This document shows, piece by piece, positions 47,901 to 59,900 of a stretch of DNA of 64,000 nt. Below the pieces are notes generated by a model, which saw only the letters and a program-made list of their open reading frames with translations, had not been told where the DNA came from and ran no database searches. The position numbers and the translations under genes are program-made. Numbering within the stretch: position 1 is the first letter of the stretch; every line of letters begins with the position of its first letter. Source of the stretch: CAIPAT01 sp041665605 (GTDB lineage: Bacteria; Verrucomicrobiota; Lentisphaeria; Victivallales; Victivallaceae); the NCBI GenBank assembly GCA_041665605.1, contig JBAYIO010000002.1, forward strand, positions 57,841-121,840, read 5' to 3'.

Positions 47901-50900
47901 AAAGCCGGTCATAATTATCACCGTACGTACGCACGTTCATCCGGATACCTTTAACGTTCATGGTTCCCAGCGCCGCGACCGCGCCGCCGGAAACGCCTGC
48001 TTCGTTACCGGCGAAAACCGTTGCGTAATCCATGGCGTTGCGGCTGCCGGTATTGATGGTCAGGCTCAGGCTGCTGTAAACCCCGCCGCCGGAACGCTGC
48101 GCAAACGAATCAAAGACCTGAACGTCAGTCAGCGTCAGCGTGCCGTTGTTGAAGATGGCGCCGCCGTTGCCGGCCGCATTCGGAATCGTATTCAGCGAAG
48201 AATCGAGAGCCATGCCGCCGGTCAGAATCACCCCGTTGATGGTGGTGGTAACCGCCGAACTCTTCGCCATGATGATACGGCCGACACGATCGGCATCGAG
48301 CACGGTGCCGTCGACCCCGGTGATCGTGAGCGAGGTACTGCTCTGAATATCATTTTCCCTGATCCGCGATCCGATCAGCGTGATCGTATCGCCGGAACTG
48401 GCGGCGTTGACCGCTGCCTGAATGCTGCTGTAGCTGTTGCTGCCGATTTGGGCTACAATCCCGTTGACTTCGTAAGCGCCGATGTCGGCGGCCTGGAAAT
48501 TCAGATAGCCGCGCTGATCGGCAGTCCTGACGGTACCGGCATTTACCGCGATGCTGGTGTCTTTCAAAGCCAGGGTATAACCCCAGCCGCCATTGTCCTG
48601 AGCCTTGCCGGTCAGGAACAGGTTCCCCATATCACTTGAGGTAACCAGATGCGGTCCGGGACCTGCGGTAACCAGGTCATGGCTCCAGACTTCCGCCGCC
48701 GTGGCGGTCTTGGCAGTCCAACTGCCGAAGAAATTCGGCGAGGTATCTTTATTCCAGACCCCGTTCTGGCTTTCCACCAGATTGTAGCCGCTGTCGGTCA
48801 GTTTGCCGGAGAACAAGTAATAATCCATCCCCACCTTGTTGGAGGTTCCGGAACCGGAAATCGTATTCGTGACGTTCCAGCCGCCGTCGATGAGCACATA
48901 GAATTCACCGGTCGCGGTATTGACATAATAGTCGCCGTTAACATCTCCGGGGATATTTCCCGGAGCATCCGTTCCGGAATAAATGTGCGTCGGAGTAGTT
49001 GAGTTGGAGAGCGCCGACTGCTTCACCCAGACGGCAATGCCGGTACCCATGTCCAGTTGTCCCTGGTAAACCACTCCCGTAAAGGTGTCGATACAATAGG
49101 CTCCCAGCGAGGCAGTTCCCGGCGGGAAGATCTGGCCATTGGCGCTGCTGCCCGCGGTAATCGAGGTGCCGAGCCTCTCGAACGGAGCCGGGTCGGCCGG
49201 GTCGCCCCAGCCGCCTGTGCCGTTCGCATTCCGGACATAGAAATCACCGGTTGAGGTGTCAACGTAAATGTCGCCCTTCTGCCCGATAGTGTCCGCGGGG
49301 AAACCGGTGCCGGTGTAATAGGTTATGTGATAAGAGTCAATCAGGTTGGAGACCAGCGTCCAGACGCCGGCAGTCTTGGAATACATGTCGCCGATCTTGC
49401 CGGCCGTATCGGCAAATACATTGATATAAGTATCGCCGTCGTTGCCGAAAGTGTCGGGCGGAACACCGGTGCCTGTAATGACGTGGGTAACGACATCCGC
49501 ATAGCGGTCGGGATTAAGCGTCTGGTAATTATGGGCCAGCAGGTTATTGCCGGAGGTAAGAGTGCCGGAGCCATCCTGCGAACCGACATAAATACCGCCG
49601 CCGCTGGGAGTGATCGCCTGATTGTAAGCAAGGGTATCGCTGGTCATGGTGTACGCGCCCTTGCCGAAAAGGGCGACCGCGCCGCCGTTGCCGCCGGAAG
49701 TGTTGGCGTAGAAAGTAGAATCATTGACCGTCAGCACCGAAGTCCCGAAACTTGCAATCGCGCCGCCGGAGAAGGAGGAAAAGTTCCAGCCCAGGAAGCT
49801 GTTCTGGATATCGACTTTGCCGACAATGTCCACAGGCGTCGTGCCGGTGCCGCCGTTCGGATTGTCCACCGAATAAATCGCGCCGCCGTACAGGTCCGAA
49901 TAGGAATTAATGACCGAAACATTATTCATATTTAAGACCGCGCCGAAAACGTAAGCAACACCGCCGAAACCGTCGGATGCGTTCGAAATGACATTCGGGG
50001 CCTGCTTGACCAGCGCGGAGCCGTCAGCCAGCGTCAGACGACTTAATGACAGGGTGCCGCCGGCAATTTCATTGCTGGTGAGATAGAAAATCCGGTCGGC
50101 GCCGCCGCCGCTGATTACCGTATCGCCACTGGCGCTGCCCGCGACATTAATCACCACCGGAACATATGCTTTGGCGGTGGAATCGTAAGTACAGAGGTTG
50201 ATGGTAATGCCGTTTTCCAGAATTCTGGTATTTACCAGATTCAGCGTCAGATTATTGTATTTGGGTGCCAATCTTCTGATATCATCCAGTCCTTCCTGAA
50301 TCGAAGAAACGTAATACTGCGAGGTGCCGGTGCTATATGTAACAGTATACCAGCCGACATAACCGTTATATTCATAAGCTCCGATATCGCGGATACCATT
50401 TGTTAAATAACCGCGCTGATCGCTGGCGCTGGACAAACTGCTGTCGCCGCCGTTGATGGCTTTGTTGCTGCCGTAACCAGCGCGAATCGTAACATTTGAC
50501 CAAGTTCCAGGATCAAAAGGCAGACCGATAACAACGCGGCTGGTTGCGCTGTCCCACGCCCATTGCAATGCTGACAGCGATCCCAACGTGCCTTCGGTGA
50601 GATTATAAGTTGAGCTGTCCATAACGAGGTAAACCGAGACGGGCTTTGAGTCAATGCCATCATTTTGCGCGGCATATTCGTCAACCGCGTAAAGCGTCCA
50701 GCCGGACAGCAACCGATCAACATTCGTCAGCGCCAGCGTTCTGGTCCAGCCGCCATGGTCGGCCAGGCCGCCGTTAAACAAATCGGAATCAACGCCGTAA
50801 TTAAAACTGTAATCGCCGGAAACGCGGTTGTAATAGCCGATCAGATCATTGCTGGTGCTGATATTAATTACCGCGCCGGTCGCCGCATAAAGGTCGTTCC

Positions 50901-53900
50901 ATTCGCCGCCAAGCACGGAGTTGTAAGCAATGATCGTATTGATGGCGGTATAGCTGCTGCCGGACACCACATAGACCCCGCCGCCGCTGCCGGTCGCGGA
51001 GTCTGCAATGTTATAGGCAATTGTCATATTGGTGGAAGTGGCGGTGCCGCCGCCGACATAAATCCCGCCGCCGTTGCCGGTCATGGCGATGTTGCCGTAC
51101 ACTGTGGAATTTTCACCGAAGAACGAACCTAGCGAATAGATCCCGCCGCCGTTGACGTCAGCGGTATTGTTGTTGATCGTGCTCCGGCTGAGGCGGAAGA
51201 TACCCGCCGTCCCGTTATAGCCCCCCCCGCCGTTGACGTCAGCGGTATTGTTCGCAATGGTGGAATCGACTGAATAGCTTGTTCCCAGATTGTAAACCGC
51301 GCCGCCGCTGCCGGTCGCGCTGTTGCCGGATACCGTACTCCGGTCGAGCGACAGGAATGCCGCCGCGCTGACGTAGATCGCGCCGCCGTTGACGGCGGTG
51401 TTGTTGAGTACAGCCATCTCGCGCAACTGGAGATTGCCGTTGTTTGTGATCGCGCCGCCGTTACCGGACGCATGTCCGCCGCGAATGCCGAAGTTGTACA
51501 GCGACACCGCCGGAGCATGGGCCGAACCGACCACAATCACGCTCGTGTTTAAATTGCCGTCCGCCGCCAGCACCGTGCTCCAGGCTCCGCTGCCTTCGAT
51601 GATAATATTCTTGTCAATTACCAGCGAGCCGGCTCCGGTCGTGATCCGGGTATCAACCAGGTCGATGGTATTGCCGCCGGTGGCCGCGTTAACCGCCGCC
51701 TGCACCGAAGAATAATAGTTTCCTGTCGTGGTATTGCGCGCCACATAACCGTTATATTCAAATGCCCCGATGTCGTGAGTTCCGTTGATCAGATAACCGC
51801 GGGCGTCGTTATTGTAAGCTCCGTCCTTGTAATCCAGCCCTTTATTCACGACGCTGGCGCTGTTATTGATCGCGATGGTTCTGACCCAGCCGCCGTTGTC
51901 GCTGAGTTCGCCGCCGTTGACAAAAATAGTGCTGTCGGAGGTGACCAGCGACTTGTTCTGAGTAAAATAACTGCTGTCATTCAGCGTACCGTAAACCAGT
52001 GTCGCATTGAGCGCGAGTTTTCCGGCAGCCGAAGTGTCGGCGTTGGTTATCGCCAGTCCGCCGCCCGCAGTAAAGACCGTGACATTGAACAGCTCGGACC
52101 CGGTGCCGGTCCTGGTGTAGATCTGGCCGTTGCCGCTGGTGTTGAAGGCAACCGTGGTATTGAACAGACTCATTTTACCATCGTTATAAATGCCTTCACC
52201 GATGTTTTGAGCCACTGTCACGTTCAGGGTATACAGCGTACCGGTCAGCGCATTGTAAATGCCGCCGCCGTGTCCGCCGTTTGTCGTGGAGCCGCTGATT
52301 TCAACATTTTCCAGCCGCAGGATTTCACTGTTCGTGATAGCCCCGCCGTCACTGCCGGCCACAGACGCATAACCGTTTCTGATGGTCATGCCGGAAATAT
52401 AGGCGCTGATTGTGCTTTGCTGGCCGTCATTCACGTTGAATACCCGATTAAGGCCCCTGCCGTCGACAATGATCAAGTCTGTGCCCAGCCCCCTGATGAC
52501 TACGCTGTCCGTGATCGTCAATTCGCTTTTAAGCGAGATGGTGCGGTTCTGTGAAAAGAAATCTTTATCGAAAGTAATCAGATTGGTGCCGGCGGTAAGG
52601 TTTGACGCTTCAATCGCCCAGCGCAGGGAACCGATGCCGCTGTCTTTGGCGTTGACCACGACAAATCCGCCTGCCGGAATGCCGTTGCCGAAAAAGAAAT
52701 CGCCGCTCACGGTCAGCGGATTGGACAGCATAACCCATTCGGAACCGTCGAAATAGTAAGGCTGCGCCAGAATGGGCTTGAACGCGCTGCCGCCGGCCGA
52801 AGTGGCAAGCATTGCCATACTGTAAGACGTTGTCGTATTTGTTGCCACGGCAAAGGTCATGTCCGCCGCATATTGCGGGTTGGGGACACCCGGATTAATG
52901 CCGTCTTTTGCCCAGATGGAGATAATCTGGGGCATGCTGCTTCCGGTGAACAGCAGCGTACTCCATTCAGTCAGCGTGCCGACGGTCAAGGTGAATTCCT
53001 GGTTCGGCAGGAGCGAGAAGAAAACCTGGCCGGGGTTGACGGTCGTGGTATTGGCGAAATAACGCCCGGCGCCGTCTCCGGCAACCAGTCCGTTAAGCGT
53101 GATGCTGTTCGTACTGATAAGCAGTCTGCCTGCGGCGCTGTCAAACGTAAAATTGCCATTGACAATTACATCGTTCGCAAGCACCTTGTCGCCGTTGTCG
53201 ATATCCAGATTGAAATAAGTTCCCCCCGCCAGTTCCTGGGTCGCGGAACCCTGATAAACCACCGTGCCTTTGGTGTCAAAACTGAATGTGGCGAACACAT
53301 TCCCATCCAGGCGCAGCGTGCCATTGTCGGTGAACGTGAATCCGCCGGTCGAATCCATGCTGAAGTTGCCCTTGACCAGCATCGTGTTCGCCGCAAGCTG
53401 GAATGTCGTGTAGGCGTCAATGGTGAAATCATTAATGACTGTGAGGTTAAAGTCAACCGGCTGCTTGGTGACTTCGCTGCCGGGGAGTCCGCCGCCGATT
53501 TCCAGATTGTAGTAATTCACATTGGAAATTTTCTGGTCGGAACCGCCGAGATATTGCACGGTGGACTGCCCGTAAATGAAATTCCCCAGATTGTTATTGT
53601 CGCCTTCAAGCGCCAGAGTGCCGGCGCCGGTGAATTTCAGAGTTCCATTCACATCGGTATCTCCAATGACATGAAGAGTGGTATCGGACGCGGCATAATC
53701 CAGGGTAAGCTGGCTTCCGGGATCAATTACCAGGTTTTGCCCGACGGTAAAGTCACCGGTTGCGGTTTTTTCTCCGAGTCCGCTGATGGTCAGGTTGCTG
53801 TAAGTTACCGCATCAACCGTCTGCGCGATATCGGCGGCATAATTTACCGTCGATCCGCTGCCGGCATTGAACGCGCCCAGCGTGTTGCTGGCGCCTTTAA

Positions 53901-56900
53901 GCGTCAAAGTGTTGCCGGCTCCGAGACTGACTCCGCCAGTTGCCGTAACATCGCCATTGACCGTAAGATCGGTGTTGATGGTTAATTGAGACAGATCGTC
54001 CACGGAAAGATTGCGGCCGACAGTATCAGTGGAGGTATTGGTGATAGTAATGTCCGCGCCGACGCCTGTAGCGCTTTGAACCAGTTCAACATCCCATACG
54101 GATGAAGAAAATTCAGCGCCGGTGTCTGATGACGGCCTTAATGAGTTGCCGAAATACCTCAAGGTTACTGAGGAAGATATGGAATCACGCGCATAAATGA
54201 ATGGATTGCCTTCAGCTCCGCCGTCAAGCGCAATGTATCCTGTATTCTCGGAACCGTTGCGGACAGTAAGCGTGCCGTTGTTCTGGATCGGGGCAACCTG
54301 CCATGTTACGGGAACCTGGGGTTGATTGGGAGCAGGCTCGGTATTTGCGCCAACCGATACGTTCGTCACCTGCAGATCAGCGTTATTTATCAGCACATAG
54401 TTTGTGCTTGTGCCGCCGCCGCGGAAATCAAGATAGCTCAAATTGACCGTGGAAATGGTTGCCGGAGCGCTGGAGCCGATGGTCAGGGTTACAAAGTCAT
54501 AACCCCGGACATAAGTAAGTCTGCCGGGATCGGTCAGGCCCACGATTTTGACGTGCACCCCGTCAAGAATAGTCAAGCCGGAACTGAGATCGACATTGGC
54601 ATCGGTACTGAAAGATGCATTGTCAAACACGATTACGCCGGCATGGGAAATATTCACCGCATCAATTGCGTCACGCAGAGACCCGGTTCCGGAATCTTCG
54701 TTATTTGTCACCAGCAGGAAATCATGGCCGACATAAAAATAACCGGCATCCTGGGGGTCCGCCCAGTTGACAGTTGCCCATGTGCTTGACGGATCAATCA
54801 TGTAATGCAACTGGCTCAAAGCCACGTCAAAATATTTGCCTGCGGCATTGGCGGAAAAATTGGTCAGGGCGAAAACAAAGTTTCCGTCGGCGTTTGTCAC
54901 ATCCCAGGTTACAGTCAGGCTGCCGGATGAATCCACCGGATCGCCGTTGCTGTCCGGCACCACACCGTCGATCAGCCGCATTGCCGCATGAGTCGCGGTT
55001 CCCTGCGACAATATCACATCAGTCCATTTGTACTCTCCGGGATTGGCCGCGTCTCCAACCGCCAGAATGAAATGAGTTCCATCCGCTGACAGCGGCAGGT
55101 CAACCGAACCGGCTCCGGCGGTCACGAAATACCGTCCGGCAGCGCCGTCCGCGCCTGTCGGAGCATTGGTGAGCACCAGGCTGCCGTCATAAATCGTAAA
55201 TGCGCCGTTGACGAAAGTGAAATCAGTGGCGATGACCGAACTGGTTGACACCGAGTCCATTATGACGCCGTTGAAGTTGTCCACAGTGATCGCGGCAAAT
55301 ATCTGATCGGAATCGAGGAACACATTCTGCGCCGCCTGGGTTCCGACAAATTCGAGCGATGTGGTGGAGAAGTCAGGAGCGCCGGACAGCGACAGATCCC
55401 CGGTAAGCCGGATGGTGCTGGGGTTGATCGAAATACCGCCGCCCAGGACAGTCAAACCGCCGCCGATATCCAGGATAACGCCGTCAAGGGTGAGACTGCT
55501 CATCACATTTAAATCGCCGGCATACTGCTTGGTGCCGCCGCCAAGCAGCTCCAGATAGCCGTAGGAAGCCGCCTGCAGAATGGTCTGATCGCCGGCATAT
55601 GAATAGGTGACCGTGGTGAAGTCGCCAACCGTGCCCAGGACAATATCCCCGGGAACGTTAGTCGCCAGCGTCAGCATTCCGTCTTCCAGCACGTTAATGG
55701 TTACCGTTTCGTTGAGCCTGGTCGATTTGATCTGGCCGCTTGCGTCAATGGTAAACGAACCGTTGAAGGGAAAAGTCCCCGAAACTTCAATATTCGACCG
55801 GCTGTTGATGTCCCATGTGGTTGACAATGTGCCTACCGCAGTGCCGTTAAACACAAAAGTGGCGTCCAGAATATTAAAATCCCGGGGGTTGAGCAATGGA
55901 TTTACATTGCCATTGAAATCCTGGAAGCCCCAGGCGGTTACATCAGTATCATTTATCAGGCCGCCCAGGTAAACATACCGGCTGATCCGGCTTTCGTATG
56001 CGCCCATCGACGGAGCCGTCCGGTTGTAGGAATCGGGAGCGGACGGACTCTTCCTCATCACCCCGTTCTCCGAAGTGGTGACGGTAACTGTAGCTCCAGT
56101 GTAATCAGTATAGGTAAATACCGTTCCGGCTTCGCCGGCCACGCTGGACTGGGAGAGATACAGCGTCAAAGCGGGGCCGCCGTTGGATTCAAGTATCGTA
56201 CTCAGTCCGAGGCCCTGAATGATCCCGTCATTATCGCCGACGATATTATTATTGCCGAAGAAATCAAAACCGACAAAGGCTCCGACCGCGCTGTACGTCG
56301 CGCTGTTGATTACCCCGCCGGTAGCATAGAAGTCATTGTATTGTGTAGTAGTTGCGGAAAGCACGGTAATATTGTTGGCCAGTATGGAATCGATGACCGT
56401 CATATTGCCGGCCGTAATATAAACACCGCCGCCGAAATGGAGAATTCCCAGGCTGGTGCCGCATTTGTTATTGGCGATCGTGGCGTAAGCCAGATACAGC
56501 TCGCCGCCGCCGGTGAATGCAATGCCGCCGCCGTTCTGTCCGGCTTCATTTTGGCTGAAGGTGGAATTCAGTACTGCCAGATAGGATGAGTCAGAATAAA
56601 TCCCGCCGCCATGAGTGCCGGCTATGTTATATCCGAAAGTGGAATTTTGAATATTAAAATCAACTGAAGCGATGTCCGGATGGGGCTTGGATGCGGCGGC
56701 AACAAACATCCCGCCGCCGACTCCGCCAGCGGTATTGTGTAAAAATGACGAAGTGTCAATATTGATTTTACCGCCGGTGGAAAACACGCCGCCGCCGTCT
56801 GACGAACTGGAGTTCCCGGAAACAGTGCTGTTTAAAATCGTCAGATCGCCCGCCTGGATATATATGCCGCCGCCGAAGGAACCGGCGGTGTTGTCCATTA

Positions 56901-59900
56901 AATTCACATTATCCAGAGTAAGAGTTTCAAATGAGTAAATCCCGCCGCCCAGCGCGGCAACGGCATTGCCGTCAGATATCGTCATATCTTTGAATGCCAC
57001 GCTGACTACATTGGCGGTCAGTTTGTTGTCAACATTGAACACGCGGGATTCTTTGCCCGCCTCCTTGCTGGCGGAGACTGTGACATCCCGTCCGGTATTG
57101 ATTGTATTGGCATAAAAATCAGTGGTGGTAAACGCCATGACAGTTCCCACCCGGGCAATCGGAATCAGTGGCTTTGTTGCGGTGGGATCGGACAGGTAAT
57201 AAAAATTCCCGTCTATGACATTTTGAAAAACCTGCGCGTTGTTGGTATTATCGGTATATAAAACGTATTTTACATGAGAAACTCCCTGGGCGTCAGTATA
57301 AGTAACCTGGGTGGTAGTGACATCAGACGGAGCAACTACAGTAGCCGCCAGCCAGACTTGCGTTCCCGTCGGCGACGTGTAATAATACTGGGCGCGATTA
57401 TTGTCGTAATAAACGGTTTCTCCGGTATCCCCGAGATAATAGGAATAACGGTTGGGCGAGGCGGGATCGGTAAGGACTTTCTGACCGGGATCTCCGGGAA
57501 TCCCGCTGACACTGGTGACATTGTTATAGAAATTGATGTCCCCGTAGAAATCCACGCCCTTGCTGACCATAATCTGACCGTACTCAAGGATAATTTTATC
57601 CGTAGTCCAGTTGGAAGGAACTTTATCGACATAGCGGATCTGGATTTTGGCTTCCGGGTCAGCCCAGTAGAACGCATCGCGCACGGTTACGGTGTCAGCC
57701 TCGAAGCCGGGGCGGTCATTTTCAAAATCGAACCCCTGAATAGCCGGAGTCGCGCCGGTATCGCCGCTGGAGGTGACATAAACTTCAGTCAGCGCTTCAT
57801 ACGCGCCGATGGTCGGCCTGCTTACATTCAGGCGGTCTATCTGCGAACGGGAATTATCGCGCTGGTCAGTCGCGAAGAGCGGGTCTGCAAAATCCGGATG
57901 ATCAGTTGTACTGCCGAGAGTCAACGCAAAACTGCCGTCATAGATCCGGTAGTTCATGGTTTTGCCGCCGTTATAAGCCAGGGTGCTGGACAGAAAATCA
58001 AGCACATTGGTATTGGCGGCGGTGCCGGTATAGTTTAATGTCTGACCCGGAGTGTTAAATTGTGCCCAGTCAAAGCCGGGGGAGGAAGGATCAGCCGGTC
58101 CGTTAAAATATGGAATAATATTGTAGCGGGCATTGTAATTGCCGGTAGTGTCCACTGTTGCCGTGGAAAAGGTAAAAATATCCCACGGCGTAAGATAAGT
58201 CGGGGAGGAGTTCGCTCTGGCGCTGTTCTGTCCCATAATCGTGTAGGAAAGCGTAAAGGTGCCGCTGCCGGTCATGCTGATGGCGGCATAATAAGACGGA
58301 ATTGATTTGGGATCAGAAGACGTTGGGAGCGGAACCGCCACCGCGGAGTTCAGCAGCTCCTGGTTATAAACAATCGTGGAATAGTAAACCGTCAAATCGC
58401 CGGAAGCCACGAAAATCGCCGACCCCGCGCCTGCGGCAACGCCGGTCGCCGGATCTAATTTCAGGCCTTCGCTGGAATTGGTGGTGTTGGCGGAAATTGT
58501 GGTATTGACAATAGTCAGGCTGCCGCTGGCGTTATAAATCCCGCCGCCTTTTACCGAGTTATCGACCAGCGAGACATTGCCGCTGACGCTGTTGCCGGTA
58601 ATGGTGGAACGCTGGATGAACATTGTTCCGTCATTATAAATCCCGCCGCCGAGTCCCAGATTTTTCCCCGGATGGAGTGTGTCAGCGTTGGAAATGGATT
58701 GATTCCCGGAGATGGTGGAATCACTGATCGTCATTGTTCCGGCCGATCTGCTGCCGGAACCCAGGTCAACCGACTCATTGTAAATGCCGCCGCCGCGGCT
58801 GGCGTCCGCGTAGCCGCTGGGGGTAAGCACATTCGAGGTAATACTGTTTTGAACCACTACGTTATTAAGCGTTGTGGTGGCGTTATTATAAATGGCGCCG
58901 CCCCAGCCGGGAACCCCGTCAACCGCAATCATGGTGTCAGTCGTATTGGACGCTTTGCCGTTCTGGAGCGTCAGGTTGCTGATAATGGCGATGGAAGTAT
59001 TGGTGACGGTAAAGATTCTGGAGTTGCCGCCGGCGTCAATAGTGATCCGGTCCTGCGCGTTCTGGGCCACATAAGTATTGTCCGCCTGCCAGACGGCGTC
59101 CGGCGTGATGCTGATGCGTATCTGCTTGGAAGTATCCGCAATTCCCATGATCGTACCGCCGATCCGGATTTGTCCCTGAGTGAGATTAATTGTGGAACTG
59201 CCTTTGGTAAACACAGTCTCGGAGAATTTTACATAGCGGTCAGTATCGGTCAGGATATTGAGCGGCTGCAAAACAGACGGATCAGGATTATAAGTGTCAA
59301 GCCAGTATACCGCCTCGCGCAGCGTCAGGTCGGAAAGCATGGCCTGGGTCAGATACTTTCCATAATTATTTCTATCATTTGTGAAATTCAAACTGGTGTG
59401 ATCACCCTTGCCGGTCACAGTAAGATAGAAAATCGGCTCGAACGCGCCGATGCTGGGATTGGCATTGACATTGCCGTTAACATCGAAACCATTACGGAGA
59501 TTGCCGCGCTGGTCATAGATGACGCTGTCAACAGTCAGGCCGCCGCCATGAACAGAATTATTATCCTTGTCTTTATAGGTAAAACCACCGTAGGCGAAGC
59601 TTTCCTTGTACAGCAGCGACAGCGTCCGGGTGCGGTAATTGGCGGCAAAGTTCAAAGTGGTATCAAGATACAGATAGGCTTGAATCTTCTGCGAGGAAGT
59701 CTTGCCGTCAACAGGATCAATGGCGTCGGCATATCCGACAAAGTTATTCAGACCGTCGCGGTAAGCCACAATCAGGTCAGTGCCGTTGGGCAGCGTCCGG
59801 GTAACAGGATTCAGCTCACCGTCAGTCAGTGACTGGCCGGGTTCAACAATTATGTCAGTATAGAGGTGAGAATAAATATTGTATTCCGACTCGGTGACTG